A stretch of DNA of 64,000 nucleotides from an uncultured Christensenellaceae bacterium (GTDB lineage Bacteria; Bacillota; Clostridia; Christensenellales; Aristaeellaceae): positions 1 to 64,000 of the forward strand of contig CAJOJQ010000019.1 of assembly GCA_905234985.1 (NCBI GenBank), read 5' to 3'. The position numbers and the translations under genes were made by a program. The notes beneath the pieces are model-generated. The model did not search any database. It had not been told where the DNA came from and saw nothing but the letters and a program-made list of their open reading frames with translations. The first letter of the stretch is position 1. The number at the start of each line of letters is the position of its first letter. Positions 56,833 through 64,000 of this stretch are shown in pieces.

Positions 56833-58518
56833 TCACATCTGAAATTCGTTTCCGCCGCTGGCCAGGGCGTTTACCAGCAGGGGAATCAATTGATCGAAGG
56901 CGTGGGCCGCGGCTCCCTTCTGGGCGTACGCGCCAAAGCGCGCGTCCTTCGCGTCCAGCACGTACATCCTGTCCATGCGGCGCAGGGCTTTTTCAAAGGC
57001 GGCCCCGTCGTCCATTTCCCTGGCGATCAGCGCGGCCAGCCCCCAAACGGCGGTGGAGTGGTATTCAAAGCCCTTCACGGCTGTGCCGTCCACGTGATAC
57101 CGGGCGGCAAGCGTTCCCGCTTCGATGCGCTCCCGCAGCCAGGCCCAGGCGTCCTCCGGTAAAGCGTCCGCGCGGCTCAGGTTCCACAGGGTATACAGCG
57201 CTTCCGCCGTGTTCAGGTCGTTCTGGCTGTATGCGGCGGCTTCGTAATCGTAACCGGCGTAATACAGGGGGAAGGCGTCGGAGATCCGGCCCCCCGCCAG
57301 CACTTCTTCCGCCTTTGCCAGCACCGGGGCAAAGGCTTCGTCCTCCCCAGCCAGCGCCCGCAGGCAGTTAAGATCCAGATAGCACAGGGAAATGGTGCGG
57401 GCCTGCCCGTCGCCCTCCAGCTCCGCCCAATCCGTAAGGCCGCCCTGAGCATTGACGCAGCGGGCAAGCAGGGCCTTTTCCATTTCCTCCGCGAGCGGGG
57501 CGTAGGGTTCGGCACCCCATTTTTCCGCCGCCCCGCGCAGGGCTTGGATGATGCGCAGATCGTCCAGGGAGGCGTTCACCGCCCCCGTTTTTTCTTCGCC
57601 CGCATACCAGACGGCGAGGCCGTTTTTCAGCATGTCCGTCCGGAGGAAGGCCAGGGTTTGATCGAACAGCGCCCGATCCTCCCGGATCAGGGCGTACCAC
57701 AGCATCAAGCCCTGGCTTTCGCTGAGTACGTCTGTGCCGGTGGGGGAGTCCCCCTCGGCCGCCGTGCAGGTATACACGCCGCCCCGGCCATTGGACAGGC
57801 TGTTCAGAATAAAGGATAATCCCGCCCTGTCCCGGCCCCGGAAAGCCCGATCCAGCAGGCCCTCGCACTGCCCGGCGGTGAGGACGCCGTTGGCGTATGC
57901 CCGCACGACGCCGTCCTTGTCCAGCACCACGGAGGAGGGGATTTCCCGAATCCCCCAGGCGGTATAAACCGCTTCGTCGGGATCGTACAGCACCGGGGCG
58001 GTCACGCCGTATTCCGTGATTTTCTTTTGGGCCGCTTCCACGCTTTCCTTGGCCCGGTTCAGCCGGTCCACCAGCAGCAGGCGCGCGCCGTAAGCCTCGG
58101 CCAGGGCTTCCATTTCCCGGATCACCTCGAACTGACGGTTGCAGTCCGGGCACCAGCTGGCCCAGAACACCAGCCATACGCCGCTTTCCTCCCGACCGAT
58201 CCAATCCCGCAGGGCAACGGGACTTCCCTGCTCGTTAGTTAATACGGCTTCGGGAGGGGGAGTGGCAATTGTCAAATGCTGGGGAAGCCAGTCCTCCGGC
58301 GCGGCCAGGGCCTGATCCTGCCGGGCCGTGGGGGAGGGCGTCTCGGCGACGGGCGCGTCCGTGCCGCCGCCCAGCAGGCGCGAGGCAAACACGATCATCC
58401 CCACGGCCAGCAGCGCCAGCAGCGCAATGCAGCCGTACAGGATGCAGGAGACGCGGTCGCGCTTTTTGTAGCGGGCTGCCGCTTCGTCCTTTTTGAAAAA
58501 TCCGTTTCCTGTCGCCAT
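56833..58518 (-). CDS. membrane-anchored thioredoxin (TlpA-like) - GH8 glycosidase fusion
   Basis: 561 residues. Helix at 24-48; a TlpA/thioredoxin domain (about 85-220) with VFWASWCPDCNRQF (CPDC at 123-126); then a family 8 glycosidase-like (alpha/alpha)6 domain: SESQGLMLWYALIREDRALF with the acid Glu, and NASLDDLRIIQALRGAAEKW, the Asp-Asp form seen in PssZ-type GH8 proteins. GH8 enzymes trim polymers in cellulose (BcsZ) and Listeria pss loci. Joining it to a thiol-disulfide domain is unusual. The ATG at 58518 is chosen although GGAGG is about 15 bases upstream. First gene of the exopolysaccharide operon. Confidence 0.82.
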   Translation of the reverse strand: MATGNGFFKKDEAAARYKKRDRVSCILYGCIALLALLAVGMIVFASRLLGGGTDAPVAETPSPTARQDQALAAPEDWLPQHLTIATPPPEAVLTNEQGSPVALRDWIGREESGVWLVFWASWCPDCNRQFEVIREMEALAEAYGARLLLVDRLNRAKESVEAAQKKITEYGVTAPVLYDPDEAVYTAWGIREIPSSVVLDKDGVVRAYANGVLTAGQCEGLLDRAFRGRDRAGLSFILNSLSNGRGGVYTCTAAEGDSPTGTDVLSESQGLMLWYALIREDRALFDQTLAFLRTDMLKNGLAVWYAGEEKTGAVNASLDDLRIIQALRGAAEKWGAEPYAPLAEEMEKALLARCVNAQGGLTDWAELEGDGQARTISLCYLDLNCLRALAGEDEAFAPVLAKAEEVLAGGRISDAFPLYYAGYDYEAAAYSQNDLNTAEALYTLWNLSRADALPEDAWAWLRERIEAGTLAARYHVDGTAVKGFEYHSTAVWGLAALIAREMDDGAAFEKALRRMDRMYVLDAKDARFGAYAQKGAAAHAFDQLIPLLVNALASGGNEFQM

Positions 58519-58643
58519 GGCTTGTGGAAAAATCCTCCATATGTTTTGATGATGTGCTGAAACGGGGGACACAATACAAAAGTAAAAAATTTCCAGGAAA
58601 ATGGAGAAAACTGTCGTCTTCACCATATAATATTATATACAAA

Positions 58644-58672
58644 ATTATATACAAAATCCAGAGCTTTTTCAA
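58644..58672 (-). promoter_or_regulatory. promoter of the exopolysaccharide operon
   Basis: On the - strand TTGAAA (58667-58672), 17-base spacer, perfect TATAAT (58644-58649), with a second overlapping TATATAAT about 14 bases downstream. The leader to the start codon is about 120 bases; no known c-di-GMP riboswitch motif was seen in it. Confidence 0.65.
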
Positions 58673-58697
58673 GAAATTACATATTTTTCCATAAAAG

Positions 58698-58723
58698 AAA
58701 AGCACAGCGGGGGACTGTGCTTT
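58698..58723 (-). terminator. terminator after the ThuA-like gene
   Basis: AAAGCACAG and CTGTGCTTT form a perfect 9-bp stem; on the - strand it is followed by a TTTTCTTTT run. It separates the ThuA/MATE operon from the exopolysaccharide promoter. Confidence 0.75.
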
Positions 58724-58751
58724 CAAGACCGGTCTGTTTTGTTTTTCGCGT

Positions 58752-59480
58752 TCAGCGCTTTTCTTCCAGGGACGGGGCAAATTCGCTGTACAGCGGGCGG
58801 TCCAGGACCCGGTCGCGGGCGGCCCAGCGAGCGGCGTTGCGCAAAATCAGTTGTACGTTTTGGTTATAATAGGAGCGCAGGGTTTCATGCCCGGGCTGGA
58901 AATAGAAGATTTTGCCGTAGCCCCGCTCAAAGCAGCAGGCGGAGCGGAACACGTCGCCCGATTCGTACCAGCCGATGCCCAGCAGGGCGTCCGGCGCGGG
59001 GATATCGAAGCGCTCGCCGTACATTTCCTCCGCTTCCAGCTCAAACCAGGCGGGCACGCCCCGCATGACGGGATGGGCGGGTTCGATGACGAAAATGCGT
59101 TCCTTGTCCTTGTTTTCATGCCAGCGCAGGGAGCATTGGGTGCCCAGCAGCCGCTGCATGATTTTGGATTCGTGTCCGGAATGCAGCACCAGCAGGCCCA
59201 TGCCCCGCAGCACGTGCTGCTGCACCCGCGTCACGATCTCGTCGGGTACCAGATTGTGCTTGCAGTGGCCCCACCACACCAGCACGTCTGTATCGTCCAG
59301 CACTTCTTCCGTCAGGCCCGCTTCCTCCTGGGACAGCCAGGCCGTGCGCACCGTGAAGTCCGGCTGATTTTCATAGATGGCGGCCACCGCCCCCAGCACG
59401 CCCTGGGGATAGACGGCCAGCACCTCCTGCTTGCTTTCCGCGGCGCAGTCCTCGTTCCAAACGGTCACATGAATGGACAT
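58752..59480 (-). CDS. ThuA-like (class I glutamine amidotransferase-like) protein
   Basis: 242 residues from ATG 59480 (AAAGGAAG upstream). VTVWNEDCAAESKQEVLAVY, DDTDVLVWWGHCKHNLVPDE, GMGLLVLHSGHESKIMQRLL and IFYFQPGHETLRSYY match the ThuA family, an amidotransferase-like fold associated with trehalose and other disaccharide use in rhizobia, whose biochemical activity is not well defined. In the second half ERIFVIEPAHPVMRGVPAWF and AEEMYGERFDIP are also typical. It follows the MATE gene by 21 bases and is probably co-transcribed with it. Confidence 0.85.
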   Translation of the reverse strand: MSIHVTVWNEDCAAESKQEVLAVYPQGVLGAVAAIYENQPDFTVRTAWLSQEEAGLTEEVLDDTDVLVWWGHCKHNLVPDEIVTRVQQHVLRGMGLLVLHSGHESKIMQRLLGTQCSLRWHENKDKERIFVIEPAHPVMRGVPAWFELEAEEMYGERFDIPAPDALLGIGWYESGDVFRSACCFERGYGKIFYFQPGHETLRSYYNQNVQLILRNAARWAARDRVLDRPLYSEFAPSLEEKR

Positions 59481-59501
59481 GATATCGCTTCCTTTCATAA
59501 A

Positions 59502-60956
59502 TCACACCTTCTTGTTCTTCCATTTGCCGCTGGCGAAGCGGGGGTAGAAGAAGGCGAACCTGAGCACGATTTCCGACAGACCAAAGATCCAGGTGCCCAC
59601 CAGCTCCAAATGCAGCACGTACACCGCGATCACCGCCATGATGGGCCGCACCACGGATACGCAGAGGGTGGCCACCAGGGCCACATACAGGTTATCGCCC
59701 GCCCCCCGCAGGGAACCGGACAGCACCACGCTGCTGGTCTGGAAGGGCTGGATGGCGGCCAATACCAGCATGGTGCTGGCGGCGTAGGCAATCACCTGAT
59801 CGGCGTTCAGGGTGCTTTCCCCGATGAACAGGCTCACGATTTGATACCGGAAGCTGACGATCAGCACGCCTAACACCAGGGAGATCATCACCGCGAACCG
59901 CTGGCTGATCTTGCCGTAAAGCATGGACAGGTCGGGCCGCTTCCGGCCCAAGTTCTGGCCTACCAGGGCCGTGGCCGCCACGCCTAAGCCGTCGCCGAAG
60001 GTGAAGGTGATGCTCAGAAACTGCATGCAGATCTGGTTGGCGGCGTACATGGTGGTGCCTAAGGAAAACAGGATGCGGGCGTACACGAAAAAGCCGAAGC
60101 GCACGCCCAATTGCTCGATGGCCGCGTTGCCGCCCACCTTCACGATGGAACGCATGCTTTCTTTATCGAAGCGCCATTTGTCCCGCAGGGAAAGGTGCAG
60201 ATAACCCTTGTATTTCCCGCCCGCCACCACGGTGGCAAGGGCCATGAGGAACCCGGCGCACATGCCGATCACCGAGGCCAGGGCAGCGCCCCGCACTTCC
60301 AGCCGGGGGAAGCCCAAATGGCCGCCGATGAGGCAGTAATTGAAAAACACGTTGATCAAATTGCTGCCCATGTTCACCCACATGGTGATCCGCGTTTTGC
60401 CAATGCCCCGCTGGGCGGCGCAGATGCACATCGACAGGGCGTTGACGGGCAGAGCGTAATTCATGATGGTGAAATAATCCACCGCGTCCAGGAACACCTT
60501 TTCGCTTTCCGCGCTGTCGCCGCCCGCCAGCCGCATGAGGGGAACGGCAAACACGTCCGCCAGCAAAGCCAGGAAGAGCGACAGGCCCAGGGCCAGCATG
60601 AGGGCGTTGCGCAGGGTGGCGTTGGCGTCCTCCTGCCTTTCTTCGCCCTTGCGCCGGGCCACGATGGCCGTGATGCCCACGTTCAGCGCGAAAAACAGGC
60701 ACAAAAGCACCATGCGCGGCTGGGTGGGCAGGCCCACGGAGGATAAGCCCTCCGCCCCCAATTCGTTGCCCACCATGATCGTGTCCACCGTGCCGATGAG
60801 GCTCATGAGTACCATTTCAATGATGGAGGGCAGCGCGATGCGCATCACGTCCCCATACGCGGTTTTTCCATCGGGCAGCTCGCCCTGGCGATGCTCCTGC
60901 TTCACCAGGTATTCCGGGGCCAGCAGCCGCCGCAGCACATTGCTTTCCACGCCCAC
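59502..60956 (-). CDS. MATE family efflux transporter
   Basis: 484 residues, 12 helices, standard MATE length without a C-terminal extension (unlike the MATE-HATPase at 35726). MRIALPSIIEMVLMSLIGTV, the DTIMVGNELGAEGLSSVGL segment, IGKTRITMWVNMGSNLINVF, and GLGVAATALVGQNLG in the second half fit the NorM/DinF-like group. It should export cations or drugs using Na+ or H+ gradients. GTG start at 60956 follows AAAGGAAGG closely; the GTG two codons later is an equally good start. Divides the ThuA gene from the RHS locus. Confidence 0.9.
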   Translation of the reverse strand: MGVESNVLRRLLAPEYLVKQEHRQGELPDGKTAYGDVMRIALPSIIEMVLMSLIGTVDTIMVGNELGAEGLSSVGLPTQPRMVLLCLFFALNVGITAIVARRKGEERQEDANATLRNALMLALGLSLFLALLADVFAVPLMRLAGGDSAESEKVFLDAVDYFTIMNYALPVNALSMCICAAQRGIGKTRITMWVNMGSNLINVFFNYCLIGGHLGFPRLEVRGAALASVIGMCAGFLMALATVVAGGKYKGYLHLSLRDKWRFDKESMRSIVKVGGNAAIEQLGVRFGFFVYARILFSLGTTMYAANQICMQFLSITFTFGDGLGVAATALVGQNLGRKRPDLSMLYGKISQRFAVMISLVLGVLIVSFRYQIVSLFIGESTLNADQVIAYAASTMLVLAAIQPFQTSSVVLSGSLRGAGDNLYVALVATLCVSVVRPIMAVIAVYVLHLELVGTWIFGLSEIVLRFAFFYPRFASGKWKNKKV

Positions 60957-61078
60957 GCGCCTTCCTTTCGTAACATCAACCGGTCAGAAAAATTCTACCA
61001 TACTTTTCCCCGCTTGTAAATTCTGATACCGGGAAAAAATGTAAGGCGCTCAAAGGATGATTTAGCTCAACGACTAAA

Positions 61079-61105
61079 AAACCTGCCATGTTATCAGGCA
61101 GGTTT
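61079..61105 (-). terminator. terminator of the RHS locus
   Basis: AAACCTGCC and GGCAGGTTT with a 9-base loop; on the - strand a TTTTTT run follows. It closes the transcript of the small membrane-anchored protein gene at 61275. Confidence 0.75.
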
Positions 61106-61274
61106 GGTTCTCCGGTACAGAGCAGCTCGTCACAGAAGCCGATCTCTTTTTCCCTTCAGTGCATTCATCCGGTTTTCCATTAAACGTTTCTTTTTCTTCT
61201 CTGCTCATACTTCTCACAGGAATCATGTGGTCAGGCTTACTTTACACCATTTCAAATGGTCTTTCATGCAGTCA

Positions 61275-61745
61275 TCAGCCAAACTGATAGTAATACAGAA
61301 CACCGTTCGTATCGCTGGCGATATATATATATATGACCCGCGTTTTTGCTCTTTTCCCGGATTTCATACTAACATATCGTTTCAGTATTGTTTTTTCCTT
61401 CAAAGCATTTAAGATATCCTCTTCTTCAACAGAGGGCAGCCAGTTTTCTTCCTCATACTGCTCGCCAAAGGCCGTTTCCAAACGAAGATACAGGTCAGAC
61501 GCCCCTTCGTCCGTTTTTGTAATAGATAGCTCTAACTCTATCACGCCATACGGTTCTCCAAACAGCGGATTTTGGATCGTACCTCTGGATGATTTTGTTA
61601 TATCGCGCAAATCCACCCCCACAGTTTCCATCACGTAACCGGCATAATCCTCCGCGTTCGTTTTTCCGAAATGAAACAAACCAATCCCTCCTGACCATAA
61701 CGTTATCATCACTGATAACAGCACTAACATAGTTCTTTTTCTCAT
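61275..61745 (-). CDS. small membrane-anchored or exported protein, candidate RHS immunity protein
   Basis: 156 residues: an N-terminal hydrophobic helix (MLVLLSVMITLWSGGIGLF) acting as anchor or signal, then a soluble domain with GVIELELSITKTDEGASDLY, a Glu-rich middle and RVIYIYIASDTNGVLYYYQF at the end. An AT dinucleotide run (61319-61332) codes the YIYI part. It directly follows the RHS gene on the same strand (127 bases apart) and precedes the terminator, the usual place of an immunity gene in polymorphic toxin loci. No family was recognised, so immunity is inference from position. Confidence 0.65.
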   Translation of the reverse strand: MRKRTMLVLLSVMITLWSGGIGLFHFGKTNAEDYAGYVMETVGVDLRDITKSSRGTIQNPLFGEPYGVIELELSITKTDEGASDLYLRLETAFGEQYEEENWLPSVEEEDILNALKEKTILKRYVSMKSGKRAKTRVIYIYIASDTNGVLYYYQFG

Positions 61746-61872
61746 TATGTATGTTCCGCCTTTCTGCGAAATTGGCCATCCCTGCGATGGGCTGTTTGCT
61801 TTACCCTTCTACCCGGCGGTCCGTTAATTGAATGTTTCAAACTTGCCTCCTCTGACTGAATCAAGCCATAGC

Positions 61873-64000
61873 TCAGCACCCTGCTGCCTTGCGACGGTTT
61901 TCCTGCATTTTTCGCGCCGTCTTGATCATGTCCGAAACCGTCATTTTTTTATCATCCAAACGAGTAATATAGATGGTTGAACCCTCATAACGATATGCCA
62001 TCCAACCATAATTGTCACGCTTGCTGCCCGAATCCCGCTGATCTCTGAAATGCTTGTCGTTCTTGGATTTATAAGAACGGTCTGTTAAATTAAAGAAAGT
62101 TAAGCCGGAGTATACGGTGCCGTCGCTTGCGATTACATCGCCACCGTTCGTCTTCTTGCAGAATTCTTCTGCAATATTGTCATGATCCCTGTGTCCGGCA
62201 TTGCAGCCAAGCAAAATCAAAGTACCAACATCCTTATCTTCCAGGTTCCGTACATCATATGCGCTGAATTGATTGTTTGAATTATCGCCATAGCCGAGTA
62301 CGGAGTTGTTCGCATGCGTGTTGATAACCACCGCGTCTATATCCACTTGCTGTCCATTTTCTGTGCCCATGGCATTCCAGGCATTGGATAAATCCGCGTC
62401 ATTCTTTATCGGCACCAAATGCACCTGATCTTCGTCCAGTCCATATTGTCTTGCTAATTGACGCCGATCATTCACCGCCTCATTTTTCCATTCGGGCAGG
62501 TAGAAAATATAGCAGTCAGTACCTTCCAGGTCAACCCATAGTATGGGATTATTGAGACAGTATTTATACAGATCCACGCCGCCCGGGAACATGTGTTTCA
62601 GATATGCGTCTTTGTCGCGTGAAATGAATTGACCGCTCAGCGGGTCATAATCTCGCGTTTGCGCATACCAGGTGCCAGAAGCATGATGCCGGTATAACCC
62701 TGTATATCCGAGAGCCGAATCTGCCGCCGGTGATAAGGGTTCTCCATACGGCGTATAATCTATCCTGCCTGTGCAACGGCCGTTGCTGTCAAACAGCGAG
62801 CGGATGCTGCCCTGTCTGTCACAGCCAAACCAATCAATGCCCGTTTCGCGGACGCTGGCAATGGCTTTCTTTCCCCACACGTAGCTTGTGGCTGCATGGT
62901 TTTCCGTTTCCATCAGCAAATTATTGACCGGGCTATTCAAGTCCAGAACAAAATGCTTTTCCCGCTTTTCTCCGGCAGAAGGTTCGTCTGTCTGTTTCAC
63001 AATCATCCCTATTCCGTTATTCAGGTACGTGCAGCAACCCGCTTCACTGTTTTTCACGCTTTCTAAGCGATTCTGTGCATTAAATCGCCGTTCAATCTTT
63101 TTGCCATCCGACCAGCTCTCCAAAATGCGATTGCCGCGACGGTCATACTGATAGGTAACAATGCTTTCCCCACATGTCGCTTTTACGAGCTGATGCAAGG
63201 CGTTGTAAGTGTAGTGGGTAGTGCTGTTATTCACGCTCTCCGAAACGCGGTTGCCAAATTGATCATATTCGTATGCGTATATTATCCCTTCCGGAAGCAT
63301 CACGACCTGTTTCAGCCGATTCATGCTATCGTATGCATAATTTCTCTGTCGCCGTTCTTCTTTATTCCTCTGGTAAATAGTCTGTTCTTCCCTGATTACA
63401 TTGCCGATTTCGTCATATGTATATTCTGTGACTTCCTTATTCCCTTCCCCGTCTATATGCGTCTGTCGTATAAGCTGACCCGAAGGAGTATATTCTTCAT
63501 AATCTGCCAGCCCATTGGACATACGACGGGAAAGCTTTGTTCCATGCTCCTCTGTTTCATAGAAAATATCTATCGGCGTCGGTCCTCCAATGCCGTTAAT
63601 ACGGCTGCGTCCGCCAAAGCTGTTATACTGATAGCGCAGTTCAAATCCATTTGGATAAATCAGGTTGGATAGTCTGCCATTGTTCCAGCGGTATGCAACC
63701 TGATTCGCATTTGCGTCAGTAACCAGTTCCGGTAATCCGGACGCATTATACCGGATGGATGTTTCACCGGTCCAGTCTTTCATGCTTACTGGCTTGTTGT
63801 AGCTGTCATATGCAAACTCCGCTGCTCTGCCATCACTATAGGCGATCTTCCGTACATTGCTTTCCACATCGTAGCTGTAAGTGGTCATATATTGATCTGC
63901 ATCCGCATGTGAAATTAACTGTCCAAGAGAATTATACGTGAATTTTTCAGCCAGGCCAAGCGCATCCACGCGTTGAATAACGCGTCCCTCCAGGTCGCGC
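61873..64000 (-). CDS. RHS/YD-repeat polymorphic toxin, 3' part, with caspase-like C-terminal domain
   Basis: The frame stays open to the right edge (DLEGRVIQRVDALGLAEKFT), so the gene starts outside the window; about 709 residues are visible. Many YD repeats (YDSYNKPVSMKDWTG, YDRRGNRILESW) lead to the RHS core end marker DYTPYGEPLSPAADSALGYT, then YAQTRDYDPLSGQFISRDKD, after which a unique domain of ~230 residues follows. This contains VVINTHANNS and TLILLGCNAGH, a His and a Cys in the pattern of caspase-like (clan CD) peptidases, and GDVIASDGTVYSG. RHS proteins encapsulate and deliver such variable toxin tips; the small gene after it may give immunity. Confidence 0.85.
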   Translation of the reverse strand, partial: RDLEGRVIQRVDALGLAEKFTYNSLGQLISHADADQYMTTYSYDVESNVRKIAYSDGRAAEFAYDSYNKPVSMKDWTGETSIRYNASGLPELVTDANANQVAYRWNNGRLSNLIYPNGFELRYQYNSFGGRSRINGIGGPTPIDIFYETEEHGTKLSRRMSNGLADYEEYTPSGQLIRQTHIDGEGNKEVTEYTYDEIGNVIREEQTIYQRNKEERRQRNYAYDSMNRLKQVVMLPEGIIYAYEYDQFGNRVSESVNNSTTHYTYNALHQLVKATCGESIVTYQYDRRGNRILESWSDGKKIERRFNAQNRLESVKNSEAGCCTYLNNGIGMIVKQTDEPSAGEKREKHFVLDLNSPVNNLLMETENHAATSYVWGKKAIASVRETGIDWFGCDRQGSIRSLFDSNGRCTGRIDYTPYGEPLSPAADSALGYTGLYRHHASGTWYAQTRDYDPLSGQFISRDKDAYLKHMFPGGVDLYKYCLNNPILWVDLEGTDCYIFYLPEWKNEAVNDRRQLARQYGLDEDQVHLVPIKNDADLSNAWNAMGTENGQQVDIDAVVINTHANNSVLGYGDNSNNQFSAYDVRNLEDKDVGTLILLGCNAGHRDHDNIAEEFCKKTNGGDVIASDGTVYSGLTFFNLTDRSYKSKNDKHFRDQRDSGSKRDNYGWMAYRYEGSTIYITRLDDKKMTVSDMIKTARKMQENRRKAAGC

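Noticed and set aside
58519-58637. c-di-GMP riboswitch in the leader of the exopolysaccharide operon
   Set aside because: The leader is AT-rich and I could not find the conserved GEMM-I or GEMM-II helices or joining motifs.
61319-61336. AT dinucleotide run as a phase-variation tract
   Set aside because: It is short and codes a Tyr-Ile stretch near the end of the small membrane-anchored protein; length change is possible but not supported by a second allele here.

Overview
The window looks like chromosomal DNA from an anaerobic, GC-rich member of the class Clostridia (Firmicutes), probably a gut or rumen species. The basis is gene content: a yaaQ/darA-holB-ricT block, glutamine synthetase type III, a monomeric [FeFe] hydrogenase, comFC, and a partner-switching (STAS/SpoIIE-phosphatase) module. 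A finer placement cannot be made from the sequence alone. No rRNA, tRNA or CRISPR array was seen.

Layout. 1-2494: the end of an unknown gene and two paralogous exported proteins. 2495-6541: an AT-richer patch with a 4-TM protein, a membrane-anchored glycerophosphodiesterase, a truncated serine recombinase and a frameshifted glycosyltransferase; two diverged copies of a hairpin-plus-box repeat lie at 2530 and 5320. 6631-13283: an oxidoreductase, two small paralogous Gly-Gly-leader-type peptides (7969-8344), murC, comFC, an MFS exporter and galM. 13386-17897: an exported protein, a YhcG/DUF1016 nuclease pseudogene broken by one in-frame stop, and the darA-holB-ricT operon. 17918-24762: a phosphofructokinase remnant, a HEAT-repeat membrane protein, a tandem double radical-SAM/SPASM protein and an EndoQ-UvrD helicase fusion. 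25329-33554: a hydrogenase, an orphan ABC ATPase, a cloverleaf-like inverted-repeat element, serC-serA and glnN.

33612-38648 is a four-gene partner-switching operon (STAS protein, DUF2156 protein, MATE transporter fused to a degenerate HATPase, SpoIIE-type phosphatase fused to an intact HATPase). 38941-58518 is a ten-gene exopolysaccharide operon: thioredoxin-GH8 fusion, GT-C-like membrane protein, degenerate GGDEF protein that keeps an RxxD I-site, DUF2334 deacetylase-like protein, processive GT2 synthase, BcsB-like protein with a very long Thr-Pro linker, a PMT/ArnT-like transferase, an MBOAT plus SGNH O-acetylation pair with three LamG-like repeats, and a large duplicated GT-C-like protein. 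It resembles the Listeria pss / bacterial cellulose logic (c-di-GMP-gated synthase, periplasmic-type subunit, hydrolase) with an added O-acetylation module.

58752-64000: a ThuA-like protein, a MATE exporter, a small membrane-anchored protein and the 3' part of an RHS/YD-repeat protein whose C-terminal domain has a caspase-like His...Gly-Cys pattern. The most notable items are the c-di-GMP-receptor-type exopolysaccharide operon, the Gly-Gly peptide pair, the double radical-SAM next to a HEAT-repeat membrane protein, the MATE-HATPase partner-switching operon, and two highly structured non-coding stretches (28642-28768 and 56616-56823).
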